From positions 25,431,053-25,495,052 of the forward strand of contig JAQFVV010012394.1 in NCBI GenBank assembly GCA_028023455.1: a stretch of 64,000 nucleotides of DNA. The letters are read 5' to 3'. This document shows positions 47,311 through 58,050 of this stretch, piece after piece. Positions within the stretch are counted from its first letter, which is position 1. Each line of letters begins with the position of its first letter. The position numbers and the translations under genes are program-made. The stretch is from Epiperipatus broadwayi (lineage: Eukaryota; Onychophora; Udeonychophora; Euonychophora; Peripatidae). The notes below the pieces were generated by a model. That model did no database searches and was not told the origin of the DNA. It saw nothing but the letters and a program-made list of their open reading frames with translations.

Positions 47311-49309
47311 ATCAAAAATATGTTTATTAAGGATTCTTACGTTATGCACCACAATGTACAAGTGTATCTTAGCAAAAACATATTATTAAAATCACAAGTC
47401 AATTTACTCTAGAATAGTTTTGATTTTCTACAAATGTGTAAGATAGATTCTGAAAAAGGACAGAAAGGCATTCATATTTTTGAATTATTATATTGGCAAA
47501 GATTTTTTTCAAAACAGAAGGGATAGCAGTACATATTACACTAGTGGGTATATATCTAAGATTGACCTGAATAATTATTTAAGGTATGTAAAAGATTAGG
47601 TATGAAATCATATTTATTGGAAAAACTATATAATGTTCATAAAAGTTGACCGTGAAAAAATAGGGTCATTAACAGTGATATGGATGGATTTCATCACAAT
47701 AATCAATAACAATTGTAAGATTCTCAAAACTGAAACTGATGATAGGTGGGTGTCATGACATCTAATAACATTGGTAATAGTAGTAATTAATTTTTTCCCC
47801 TCCATGAGTTCCAAAATTCATTGATATCATTAAAAAGGATTTCACTAATATAAAATTTGTTTTTATATTGACTAAAATCAATTCTTATAAAAGATATTTT
47901 TTACAATGTAGTAAAAGAAAACAAAACCTAGTTCACGAAAACTAGGTAGATTATAATGTAAAACTGTGACAAACATTCAGTTGTAAAATATGATTTATAG
48001 AATTCGTCCAGCTTGAAAAGTTAAATGTGTTTAAAGTAGTTTTAAATAAAGTAGTTCTTATAATATTCTTATAATAGAGTATTTAAGAATTTTAAAATAT
48101 AAAATATTTATTACCAACTGTTATCTTGGAACCAGTGAATTATAGAAAGCCTATAGGTAATATACAGTATATTATTTTTGCAGACTTTCTATTGAAGCTT
48201 CTTCCCATACATGGAAGTTTATAATTTCTTAACTATATTTTTTAAGAAACCAAAAATGATTGGCTTCTTTTTTTTTTCTTAAGCTTTTCCTTGCTTTCAA
48301 CCACAACTTAATCTATTAGATAAAATCACCACTTCCATTAGTTACATAAAGACTCTAGAAGAACATTTAAGTCCACAGTAACTATTTCATAAAATTCAGC
48401 CTTATTCTTTTTTTTTTTTCCAAAATATTCAATTGGCCATAGCAAAATTATTGTAATACTTTTTCAGAATATTGTAGTTTTTATCACAGGTGCTCTGTTT
48501 CAGTGAAATTTTTAACAATATTTTTTTTTCTAAGAGTGGCTTGATAGGAGAAATTTACATCTGGGATTTTTAGGAAACTGTGTCATTTGGTTCGATATCC
48601 ATTTCATTTTATATATATTCATATACTGTATGATTTTAGCATTACATAAAATTGGGGAAATTTTAAATCCTATTTATATATTTAATGACATTTTTTCCTA
48701 ATTTTAATGTAATGCTATTGGATTTTTAAAAACTTCCTATATATTTTTTGTATAGACAGTATTAGAAATAAATATTTTTCTATAAGTGCTATCAAAAGGA
48801 TATGGGCAAGTGAATCAAGCTCCAGAGAATTGGCTACCAAAGGAATAAGAGGGAAGGGCTATGCCCACAGTCTCCTAGTATGCTTAATGGATATAAAATT
48901 AAATGGAAATAACCACAACTTCCCATTAAACAACCATCAATAAACAAAAAGAATAGAATATTACTACTTAGTCTTTTAATTCTGATCATATTTAAGCATA
49001 CATTTATCGACCAATTATAACAAAGAGCATGGACTCTGAATACTGGCCTGATTTAACTACAGCATTACACTATTCTAAAATCATTATTATTCATTCAGAG
49101 AATAAAAGTAGTACCTTATTTTAAAAAAATCATAAATATCAAATTAAACGCTACTAAATATAAGTAATCATAGATTATGGGATATAAAATTAAATGAGAG
49201 TTAATAAAGAATTTAGGTACCATAAGTGGCAGAGCAACAAACCACACAGGATACGTTGTTTATTGATAGTTTTTTAAGTCTTCATATTATTTATGGGTAT
49301 CGATGTACT
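47311..49309. other. AT-rich stretch, no gene recognised
   Basis: No repeat edge or coding motif identified. A GC-richer patch at about 48,790-48,890 has no open frame of interest. Confidence 0.35.
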
Positions 49310-50144
49310 CAGCTACCTATATTCTGTTCTATGTTTGTTTCTTTAACACATTGTGTCTATATCATGAAATAATAGTGCAATAACTAATAGATAAATTAAA
49401 GATAAATGTACTATACATAATACAGATTGTAAATAGTTAAAAAATTGAACAGAAAATAAAAGATAAAAAATGAAACATTTTCTTGCACGTTATGATAATT
49501 TTTTTTTACTTTTTAGAAATTAATTTAAAAATAAACTGTGTTCTTTATTGAAAATGGTTTTTGAAAAAGAAATGTAAACATTATTCTTAGAGTTGATCAT
49601 TTAAATTGTTTTATTATTTATTTATTTTTTAGTTTTTTAAAAAAATAAAAATAAACCTACTTATGTTTTTTTTCGGGTTGTCTACGATAGAGAAAAAAAA
49701 AAGCTAAGGAAAAGTTTAGTTATTTTACATTGTCCATTCACAACATGGCTGCCAAATTACTCGGTCCATATGAAATGACAATGCTGTTTCTTTACTTTTG
49801 TGAAATAAAAAGAAAACAAGTATCAGATAGTGGAATCCAAAGAAATGAGAAATATTTCATTTTAACCTTTTAATTTGTTATTGTTGTTGTTTTAAAGCCA
49901 GTCAATTTATTTTATTTGGATTGGTCTATTTGTAATTAGTAATGAATGCAACTAATAATTATTGTTTTCATAAAAATCATCAACGCTTATAACTGACTAT
50001 AATAAATAATATTTCTCTAGTGTAATTTTAATTACACCATTCTCACACAAGATAAGGAATGGTTTCTATCTGCTTTTATCACCTTGTGGAGGGATTTAAT
50101 TATAAACATGTGACCAAAGACATGTGAAAAAGATCTATGATCCT

Positions 50145-50200
50145 CAAGATGCACACTTCATGCTGAACCAGCACTCATCAGTTAGCCCAGACCACAATAT
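50145..50200 (-). ncRNA. Hammerhead-like motif, family A
   Basis: Minus strand: CTGATGA (complement of 50,175-50,181), stem II GTGCTG/CAGCAT with loop GTT, then GAAG rather than GAAA. The changed base (15.1) can pair G-U with 16.1, so stem III becomes GTG/CAT with loop TG and H17 is C. Stem I is CTAA with TTGA(G), partly mismatched. Confidence 0.48.
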
Positions 50201-50461
50201 CATTATCATTGTTATATATATATAAGTAGCAAATGACTAGTTCATTTGACAAGTGTCAAATGTGAAGCCCTCACAACTTTAACAAAAATCACTTGAAAGT
50301 ATATTAATGATTTTTATTAGACACTCTTTAAACTAGAGATTAATCAATAATAAATAATATTTCGGTAGTGTAGTTAAGGAATGATTTCTATCTACTTTAA
50401 ACATCTTGTGGAGGGATATAATCATAAATATGTGACCAAAGACATGTGAAAGATCTATAAT

Positions 50462-50510
50462 CCCCAAGATACATATTTCCTGCTGAAGCAGCACTCATCA
50501 GTACACCTAG
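50462..50510 (-). ncRNA. Hammerhead-like motif, family A, at a palindrome centre
   Basis: Minus strand: CTGATGA (complement of 50,495-50,501), hairpin TGCTG-CTT-CAGCA with a G-G at its base, GAAA (complement of 50,476-50,479), stem III ATA/TAT with loop TG, and H17 C before TTGGGG. The core is complete, but the 5' stem I arm is TGTA instead of CCAA because the palindrome centre interrupts it. Confidence 0.5.
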
Positions 50511-50836
50511 ATTACATCTTGGGGATCATTGATATTTTTCATATCTTTAGTCATACGTTTATAATTACATCTTTCCACAAAGTGTTAAAAGTGAATAGAA
50601 ACTATATCATATCTTGTGTGAGAGTGATGTAATGAAAATTACACTACAGAAATATTATTCATTATTGGATAATCTCTAGTCTAATCATGACTAATAAAAA
50701 TTATGAATATGCTTTCATCAAGTGATTTATGTCAAAGTTGTGAGGACAGTAATTTTGACATTTATCAATTAATCTGTAATAATTACCACTCTATATGTAT
50801 ACTAAATAATGATAAAAGATATGTGCAAGAGATTGT

Positions 50837-50891
50837 GGTCTGGGCCAACTGATGAGTGCCGAGTCAGCATGAAATATGTATTTTGGGGATC
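50837..50891 (+). ncRNA. Hammerhead-ribozyme-like motif, family A, best copy
   Basis: Stem I: GGTC (50,837-50,840) with GATC (50,888-50,891), a small internal loop, and CCAA (50,845-50,848) with TTGG (50,883-50,886). Core CTGATGA is 50,849-50,855. Stem II is GTGC...GCAT with one inner mismatch. GAAA is 50,871-50,874. Stem III is ATA/TAT around TG, and cleavage is expected after U at 50,882 (AUU triplet). The arrangement is a type I hammerhead with a very short stem III. All core bases are kept; the first stem II pair is G-U. Confidence 0.6.
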
Positions 50892-52551
50892 ATAGATCTT
50901 TTTTACATATCTTTGGTCATATAGTTATGATTACATCTCTCCACAAGATATTAAAAGCAGAAACCATTCTTTATCTTGCATGAGAATGGAGTAATGAAAA
51001 TTACACTACAGAAATATTATTTATTATTGGATAATTTCTAGTCTAATGAGTGACTAATAAAATTATTATAATTGACTATGTTCACCTCTCCCCTCACTTT
51101 TCAAAAACTGAATTAAGAAATTTAAAAATTTTAAAGACATATAATAAGAATAAAAATTCCAAGCAATTCTGTCAATTACTAATATAAAAGATTGTTTGAA
51201 ATTATTGTAAATTAATTTGTAGGCAATCTTAGATACTATTATGAGACATCAAAATAAACTTTGAAAACTTACAACTGTTCCCCTCCCATTTTCTCAAAAC
51301 TAGCTAAGAAATTGAAAAGACAAATAAACTAAGTTTGAAAAAAGGATCTATCAATGAAAAGTGATGAGATTTTAGATTACACATTGAATTTATGAATTAT
51401 GTAGTAGCATTATGATAAATTCTTTTTTCAAATCAAAAGAATCTTAAATTTATTGATTAGTTTTCCCAGTATTATTTCATGATGTTAAAGTGGTGTTAAA
51501 GATTCATGTAAATATAAAATGGAATGTAAATAGCTGATTACATTGGTATCTATTTATATTTACAACCAAAATAATTCAATGTAATGTGTTATGACTTAGA
51601 TAACTTCATCTGCCTTCATTACAGGCAATTAGAAATAAAAAATAGTTTCCACTAAATGTTATCAGTCATTGTGGTGAACGATGGAAAAATAGACACCATT
51701 TTAATTTTAAAATAGTATAACAACTTTTTAGTTCAATTGTATTTTAAATTAATAATGATAAAAATATTTACAGAATTTGTTTTTTATTTATTTTGAAATG
51801 GCAAAAAAAAATAGTTAGAAGATCCCAATCTATTCAGCTATCTCCATTTGATTTTCTCTTTGTATCTTTAAAACATTGTGCTTACTTCATGAAATAATTC
51901 TGAAAAACTAATCGATAAAATTAAAATTTAATATATGTTATGTGTCTAAAATCTAGATTCAGAAATATAACAGAAAAGTAAAATATAAAAATGAAACATT
52001 TTCCCCAGCATTACAAGAAATACTTTTTTTTAAAGAATTTAATTTAAAAAGAAACATTCTATTCTTCACTGATATTATTAAAATGGTTTTTATTTGAAAA
52101 AGAAAGAGAAATATTGTATTTGGAATTGTTCATTTAAAGTGTTTAATTTTTGTTTTTTAGTTTTTTTTTGTAAAAAAGTAAAAATAAACCTACTAAAAAA
52201 AAAAAAAAAAAATAATTCTTCATTTAGACCTGGAGTCATCTATGATGGAAAAAAGAAAGCTAAAGGGGAGTTTAGAATTATTTTGCATCATCCATGTCAT
52301 GGCTGCCAAATTACTCACTCCATATGAAACAGTGATGCCTTTTTGTTTGTACTTTTGTGTGAAGTAAAAAGAAAACAACTATTATTAAACCAATAAACAT
52401 CACATGATCACCATTTCTTATGTGTACTTACAACTGTTGTTAAAACAGGCAAAACTCACTATACTTATAGCCACACACAGCAAGCTTGAGTAATCAATGG
52501 ATTCCAGAAGTCTTATGCATAAAATTCTCATCTAGTGCCTACTCATCCAAT

Positions 52552-52597
52552 ATCCCCAGATTAGTTTCTGGCTTGTAGCCTTCATCAGTACAGTGCT
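52552..52597 (-). ncRNA. Hammerhead-like motif, family B, left arm
   Basis: Minus strand: CTGATGA (complement of 52,582-52,588), GGC-TACAA-GCC stem II, GAAAC, then TAATC in place of TAGTC, so the second stem III pair is lost. Stem I is weak as in the left arm at 26.3 kb. Confidence 0.4.
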
Positions 52598-52611
52598 CTC
52601 AGATCTAAGGC

Positions 52612-52653
52612 TTCTCACTGACGAAGGCCACAAGCCAGAAACTAGTCTGGGGA
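52612..52653 (+). ncRNA. Hammerhead-ribozyme-like motif, family B, right arm
   Basis: Stem I TTCTCA (52,612-52,617) with TGGGGA (52,648-52,653), two G-U pairs. Core CTGACGA (52,618-52,624), stem II GGC/GCC with loop CACAA, GAAA (52,638-52,641), stem III AC-TA-GT and the GTC triplet at 52,645-52,647. It is identical in layout and almost in sequence to the motif at 26,395. Confidence 0.58.
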
Positions 52654-53071
52654 TATTGGATGAGTAGGCACTAGATGGGGATTTTATGCACAAGCCTTCT
52701 GGCATCCATTGATTACTCTAGCTTGCTGTGTGTGGCTATATGTATAGTGAGTTTTTCCTGTTTTAAAACAACTATTGGCCAATGGAAAGCCAAAGAAATA
52801 AGAAACAATTTCATTTTAACCTCCTTAAATTTGTTGTTGATGTTTCAAAGCCAGCCAGTTCATTCTGATATGGATTATTGTTTTATTTGTAATTTGTACT
52901 GAAAGAAGCTGACAATTATCTATCCCCACCCACCCCTCTCTTTTTAAAAAACCAAATAAAGAAATTTAAAAATTTTAAAGACAAGAATAAAAATTCCCCA
53001 AAATTTGTTAATTACAAATAAAAAGTTGTTTGAAATTTTATGTAAATTAATTTATAAGTCAATCATCATCA

Positions 53072-54361
53072 TCAACCATTATCAATCCACTGCAGGATGA
53101 AGGTCTCTCCAAGTTTAATCCATCTTCTCCAATCTTTAGCTTCTCTTCTCCACAACACCCCTGCACATTTTCTTATTTCATCCATCCATCTCACATGTGG
53201 TCTCTTTCTGGGTCTTTTACAATCTCTTGGAATCCAGTTTAAAATTTCAATTGTCCATCTATTATCATCTCTTCTAGCAATATGTCCAGCCCAACTCCAT
53301 TTCAATCTTTTAATTTTTTCAATAAGGTCAGTAACACCTGTTTGTTGTCTTACCCATACATTGCATTTTCGATCTCTTCTTGTTACTCCCAACAAACATC
53401 TCTCCATACTCCTTTGAGTGGTCTGAAGTCTCTGTATTGCTCTTCTATGAAGTGTCCAAGTCTCAGATCCATAAGTAAAAACTGGTAAAACACATTTGTT
53501 AAAAACCATCCTTTTCAAACACATAGGCATATTTCCTTTTAGTATCAAGTTATTTCTACCAAAAGCACTCCAACCAAGTTTAATTCTATGATTAATTTCC
53601 TCCATTATGTTTCCATCTGTATTAATAATTTGACCAAGGTATTTGTAACTGTTAACTTCTTCTAATTCTTCATAATCAATCTTTATTTTCATATTTTGAG
53701 CAAATCGATTAAACATTACTTTAGTCTTTTTAACATTTATCTTTAGTCCTACTTTTCTACTTCCATCTGCTAACTCCTGCAACATTTCCTGCAGCTCTGA
53801 AGCATTATTTGTAAAAACAACTACATCATCTGCGAAATCTAAATGACTTAAATACTCTCCATTTACTTTCACTCCTTTAGTTTCCCATTTTAATCCACAA
53901 AATACTTCTTGCAGCACTGCTGTAAAGAGTTTTGAAGATATGGAGTCACCTTGTCTTACACCTTTCTCAATGTTGATTTTTCCAGTATCATTAAGTAATC
54001 TAATTGTTGCTGTTGCATTTTTATAAATATTCTTTAAAATATGACAATATCCTGGATCTATACCTTGATGATCCAATGCTTTAATCACTGAAGAAATGTG
54101 TATAGAATCGAATGCCTTTTCATAATCTACAAATCCAAAACATAATGACAACTCATATTCGTTTGTCCTTTCTATGACTTCTCTCAATACCTGGATATGA
54201 TCTATTGTATTAAAACCACTTTTAAATCCAGCTTGTTCTCTTGGTTGGTGGAAATCCAAATTTCTCTGTAGACGAGTTGTAATTATCTTGGTAAAATTTT
54301 TATATAAAACTGATAAAAGGCTGATAGATCTGTAATTTCTAATATCTTCTTTATCACCTTT
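53072..54361 (-). pseudogene. LINE ORF, reverse transcriptase part downstream of an in-frame stop
   Basis: It continues the frame of the upstream ORF after one TAA (54,362-54,364). Counting from codon 54,259: EQAGFKSGFNTIDHI (fingers), FVDYEKAFD at residues 43-51 (first catalytic Asp), GVRQGDSISSKLF at 100-112, FADDVVVF at 142-149 (catalytic Asp pair), then the thumb with SYKYLGQII, YGSETWTL and a C-terminal CKRPRKRPHVRWMDEIR segment. It makes the cDNA during target-primed reverse transcription. All catalytic residues are present. Translation of this part in one piece with the endonuclease is blocked by the stop. Confidence 0.9.
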
Positions 54362-55903
54362 TTAAAATATTAATATTATTACTGCATTCTTCCAATCTTC
54401 CGGTACATCTTTATCATTTAGACATTTGGTATATAACTTTGCTAAAATTGTTTCTATTTCTTCACCTGCTTCTTTTAATATATCAATTATAATTCCATCA
54501 TTTCCTGGAGCCTTTCCTTTCTTCATACACTTAATTGCATGTCTCACTTCTTCATTTAAAATTCTGGGCAATTCGGAAGATGTAATAGATATAGGAGGTA
54601 CTTGTTCTTTATTACTATATAATTCTTGATAAAAATCTTCTACCAATTTCATGATGTCATCTCTCTTTTTAGTAATAATTCCATCTTTTTTTCTTATTGC
54701 AGATATAAATTTCCTACCAATACCAAAATGTTGTTTAACATTTTTGAGACTTTTATTTTCTTCTACAGCTTTCCTTGCTATTTCACAGTTATACTTTCTT
54801 ATATCATTTTCAACTCTTTTCCGTATCATTTTACAAAATTCGAGATATTCAATTCTTTTTAATACATCATTTTTGTATATCTTCATATTCCTTCTTTTCT
54901 TCATAAATTCTCTAGTCTCAGTAGAAATTTTATTAGTCAATTGCTGCTTTTTTCTACCAGCTATGTTTGTTGCAGTTTTTAAAAGTGTATCAGTTATTTT
55001 CATATTAATTTCATTCAAATCTGTATCATGTTCAAAATCTTCTAACACTTGAAACCTATTTGTAAGTTCTAATTTAAATTTATTAGAATGTTTCTGAAGA
55101 TTAGGAATATCAACTGTAAATATTGTTTTTCTTAATAATTTTTGCCTTTCTAGTTTTACATTAACACGTAACTTACACCTTACTAATCGATGATCACTTC
55201 CTGTGTTAAATTTATTAAGAACATTACAATCTTGAAATATGTATTTTCTGATAGTCAAAATATAATCCAATTCTACTGTACCTTCATTTGGATGCTTCCA
55301 TGTCCATTTCCTTTTAACATTTTTCTCAAAAAATGAATTCATAATATAAAGTTTTTCTTTTTCTGCAAACTCTACAAGTCTATGTCCTCTCTCATTTCTA
55401 TTACCATAACCAAAATTACCTACAGCAATTTCATCTTTCATTTGTCTACCAATTCTAGCATTAAAGTCTCCCATAACAATTTTAAAATGTTGTTTACTCT
55501 GATCGAAAACCTTTTGTACATCCATATAAAAATCTTCTACTACTTCATCACTATGAGAACTTGTTGGGGCATAAACCTGAATTATCTGCATTCGGTATCT
55601 GCTATTAAGTTGTATATCTAATCTTGCCATTCTGTCCGATACACCATCAATCTCCACAATATTGTTCTTCCACTTTTTATTTATAATGAATCCTACTCCA
55701 CTTGTATTTCCAATATGTGTGCCTTTATAATAGAGTATATGTCCACTTTTTAAATCAATTGTTTCTTCTCCTTTTCTTCTAACTTCACAAAGTCCAATAA
55801 TGTCCCATTTAATATAAGACAGTTCTTCTTCTAATTCTTGCAATTTTCCTTCACTTGAAAGTGATCTGCGGTTGTAAGTACCTAAATAAAAAGTCGTCAT
55901 CAA
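54362..55903 (-). pseudogene. LINE ORF, endonuclease and start of reverse transcriptase
   Basis: 513 codons from an ATG (ATGATGACG) at 55,903. The endonuclease of the exonuclease-endonuclease-phosphatase fold is complete by motif: TYN at residues 9-11, Glu40 in GLCEVRR, VYAPTS at 110-115, GDFNAR at 145-150, LDYIL near 212 and SDHR at 236-239. A linker of about 230 residues follows, then KGKAPGNDGI, an early RT motif. The frame ends in TAA where relatives have a Lys codon in the (H/F)KKGD motif; reading continues in the same frame beyond it for 430 codons. This is therefore a single nonsense change rather than two genuine ORFs. No upstream ORF1 is seen, as in RTE elements. Confidence 0.9.
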
Positions 55904-56334
55904 ATGGCAGCCTGGGTCCGCAATCAGGGGATTCTTAGCACCCTCCGCCTTTGGCCACCAACCGCTGCCTTCGTTGGTGACTTTACAGCCTCCTGGGAAT
56001 AAGGGCCATTGTAAGTCAATATTAGATAGTATTACAAGTAGTCAAAATAAACCTTGAAAACTAACAAATCATATCTCCCCTCTCTAACTCTTCCCCCCTC
56101 CCATTTTTCAAAATCAATTAAGAAATTGGAAAAACAAATAATAATAAAGTTTGAAAAAAAAAAATCTGCTAATGATAAGTAATGAGGTTTTAGATTGCAC
56201 ATTGACTTTATAAATCACATATAGCAGTACTATAATAAATTCCTTTTCCAAATCAAATGAGTCTTAAATTTTATCAATTCTTTCATGATGTTGAAGCAGT
56301 GTTTGAAAATTCAGCTAAAGGTAAAATATATGAA

Positions 56335-56595
56335 TTTTTTTCTACAGTACAGGCTTTTTCATACCTGCACTCCAATATGTAATATATAGGAGGTTTGAAC
56401 TCAAACTTTCACACGACCCTCAAATATCCATGCTATCTCATATTGCTGATACACATGATCGCACAGGTGTCAAAAAGATAAATAATCACCAATACAAGTA
56501 TTTCATGCTAAACCAGCACTCGTTAGTTGGTCCAAATTATCATCTCCACGCATATATACAATCAATGCTCAGCTTATATTAAGATAGCCAAATAC
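56335..56595 (-). mobile_element. Family A unit: tRNA-like block and decayed hammerhead
   Basis: On the minus strand a hammerhead-like segment is followed by GCGATCATGTGTATCAGCAATATGAGATAGCATGG and GAGTTCAAACCTCC (B-box-like). In the ribozyme, CTGATGA has become CTAACGA (complement of 56,520-56,526), while the hairpin GTGCTGGTTTAGCAT, GAAATAC and stem I arms (CCAA/TTGG, GATAAT/GTGATTATT) remain. The order ribozyme, spacer, tRNA-like block is the same as at 34.0 kb. Confidence 0.6.
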
Positions 56596-57214
56596 AATGT
56601 GGGTAGTTGACTAGACCAGTATCAAATATTCAGTACTGAAAAAAAAAATTAAAATTGGTAATTCAAAATTGCAGAATAATAAAACAGTACACATTAAGTA
56701 ATAAACAGAAAACATGTAATTTTACAAACAATTCCCATTAAATATATGAATTAATTTGAAACGAAGCTCCAAATAGTGATTTTCAAATATTTTTTCGATC
56801 CACTCTGAGAAAGAAATTTACACTTCTTTGTATGTTCTGGATAGATACACTATGAACGCAACCACAAAAAAATTATTTTTAAAATAGTTTGACTCCAAAC
56901 ACACAAATAATATAGATCTTTATCGCACCAATGTTCTACAGTTGCAATTTGGTATTTTATATTTATACTTTAATTAGTGTTGCCAGATATTTTGGTTTTC
57001 TGAGTCTGCCTTATTTGAACTCAAGTCTTAATTTTTCAATAAAAGGACTATTGAATGCTTTTGCTTGTTTTGCAATTAATAATTAATTTTACTAAACTAA
57101 ACCTAACTACCATAGTTAATATTTATATTCATGAAACTAGTGTGTATGATAGCTATATATCTGCTGTTTATTTAAATTGGATATTGGAAACCTTTACACA
57201 TGTACACGCCATTT

Positions 57215-57475
57215 AAAATAGCAGTAACATTCTCAATACAGTAGTACCATTCAGTGCAAGCCATAGTTATCAATGGATGTTAGAAAATTTAGGCATCATA
57301 ATCCCTATCTGGTGTTTATTCATTCAATATCCCCAGACCATTTTCTAGCTTATAGCTTTTATCAGTGAGGAGTCTTGGGTAGGCGCTTTTTAATGCACAA
57401 ATCTTTTTAGCATCCACTGATTACTATGACCTGCACTGGGTGGCATTACGGCGTGAAGAGAATTGCTACTGTTTT
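57215..57475. mobile_element. Family B element, decayed palindrome
   Basis: The left arm (CTCAATACAGTAGTACCATTCAG ... AGTTATCAATGGATGTTAG) and right arm (AGCATCCACTGATTACTATG ... GTGGCATTACGGCG) flank a centre where the minus strand reads CTCACTGATAAAAGCTATAAGC, then GAAAAT and GGTCTGGGGATATTG. G8 is A and stem III is altered, so the ribozyme is inactive. A deletion has removed part of the right half. Confidence 0.6.
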
Positions 57476-57639
57476 AAAAATTGTGTCATGTGCATACCAT
57501 TTATGGGGGATGGGATGGTATTTGAATAAGTTTCTATTTTGTATTTAAAATTTATTTGTCAGTTTAAAATTGAAGTTTCTAATAAATATTTATTGAAAAT
57601 ACCATCTTTTTATTGAGCATATCAATTTTGGAACTAAGC

Positions 57640-58050
57640 TTTTACTCAATAAATATCTCTGTAGTGTAATTTTCATTATACCACTCTTATTTAAGGTAGG
57701 GACTAATTTCTACCCACTTGTAAAACCTTGTAGAGGAGTGTAATCATAAATATATGACATGTGAAAAAAATGTATAATCCCCAAAATAGACCGTGCTGAA
57801 TCAGCATTCATCAGTTGACCCAGATCACAATCTCTTATATATACTTTATCACTGTTCCGCATAAATAGATAGCTAATTAGTAGTTTAATTGATGTGTTAA
57901 AACTTAAGGTAGTTGTGTACTTGGGGATAATTCCCCATCCACAAGACCAAACTTATTGCCCTCACCAACCATTTAGTGGAAGTATATTAATAATTTTTTA
58001 TAAGTGGAAAATCTCTAGTTTAATGAATGACTAATAAAAAGTATTACCAT
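57640..58050. mobile_element. Family A element, one decayed ribozyme motif
   Basis: It opens with AATATCTCTGTAGTGTAATTTTCATTATACC and runs through AGGTAGGGACTAATTTCTACCC, the CCTTGTAGAGG block and CCCCAAAATAG to CTGATGA on the minus strand (complement of 57,808-57,814). The stem II hairpin TGCTGATTCAGCA is intact, but GAAA is replaced by GGTC. The far end has TCTCTAGTTTAATGAATGAC as at 50.7 and 51.05 kb. The second half is not a clear inverse, so the copy is partly rearranged. Confidence 0.6.

Larger units (their letters stand above)
50001..51066. mobile_element. Family A composite insertion with 13-bp target-site duplication
   Basis: It is flanked by TATAACTGACTAT (49,988-50,000) and TATAATTGACTAT (51,067-51,079). 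It holds one minus-strand half-unit (ribozyme core complement near 50,175), a palindromic unit (about 50,340-50,700) and a plus-strand half-unit (core near 50,849). Outer arms carry AATATTTC..GTAGTGTAATTTTC...CAC and the TCTAGTCTAATGA(G)TGACTAATAAAA end. Copy 2 of the segmental duplication continues without it, supporting a single event or nested events at one site. There is no ORF. Confidence 0.72.
49310..51520. repeat. Segmental duplication, copy 1
   Basis: Sequence here matches 51,830-56,325 in the same orientation once insertions are removed. Shared blocks include CATGGCTGCCAAATTACTC (49,744 and 52,296), GTAAAAATAAACCTACT-type strings (49,650 and 52,180), AAGCCAGTCAATTTAT or AGCCAGCCAGTTCATT, and TTTCATGATGTTAAAG or TTTCATGATGTTGAAG at the far end. 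Divergence is substantial, so the duplication is old. Copy 1 has the family A array (50,001-51,066) inserted but lacks the insertions of copy 2. No coding frame is shared. Confidence 0.7.
52384..52764. mobile_element. Family B element with 12-bp target-site duplication
   Basis: A 381-bp palindrome like that at 26.2 kb, flanked by AAAACAACTATT at 52,372-52,383 and 52,765-52,776. The left end has CCAATAAACATCACATGATC; both arms carry AAAACAGGCAAAACTCACTA or its inverse. Two hammerhead-like motifs read outward from the centre. The empty site in copy 1 of the segmental duplication confirms the edges. It is non-coding, so it must use enzymes supplied in trans; the PLE is an obvious candidate because family C of that element also has inverted, ribozyme-bearing ends. 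Confidence 0.8.
53064..56011 (-). mobile_element. Nearly complete RTE-like LINE with 9-bp target-site duplication
   Basis: Flanked by TAAGTCAAT at 53,055-53,063 and 56,012-56,020. The 3' end on the minus strand is a short GATGATGAT repeat directly after the stop codon, a 3' terminus typical of RTE-type elements, with almost no 3' UTR. The 5' part (55,904-56,011) is GC-rich compared with its surroundings and precedes the ORF. The unoccupied site is visible near 51,220 in the other copy of the segmental duplication. It is the youngest-looking LINE in the window. Confidence 0.88.
51830..56325. repeat. Segmental duplication, copy 2, with two later insertions
   Basis: Homologous to copy 1 at 49,310-51,520 and interrupted by a family B element (52,384-52,764) and a LINE (53,064-56,011). 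Removing these joins sequence that is continuous in copy 1: AAAACAAGTAT at 49,813 corresponds to the first site and TAGGCAAT near 51,220 to the second. About 310 bases (51,521-51,829) separate the copies. Confidence 0.7.

Noticed and set aside
47720-47765. CTGATGA at about 47,738 as a further hammerhead
   Set aside because: No stem II hairpin or GAAA box follows, and no repeat family surrounds it.
54426-55621. Plus-strand frames of 67-133 codons opposite the LINE
   Set aside because: They are antisense shadows of the minus-strand endonuclease-RT frame.
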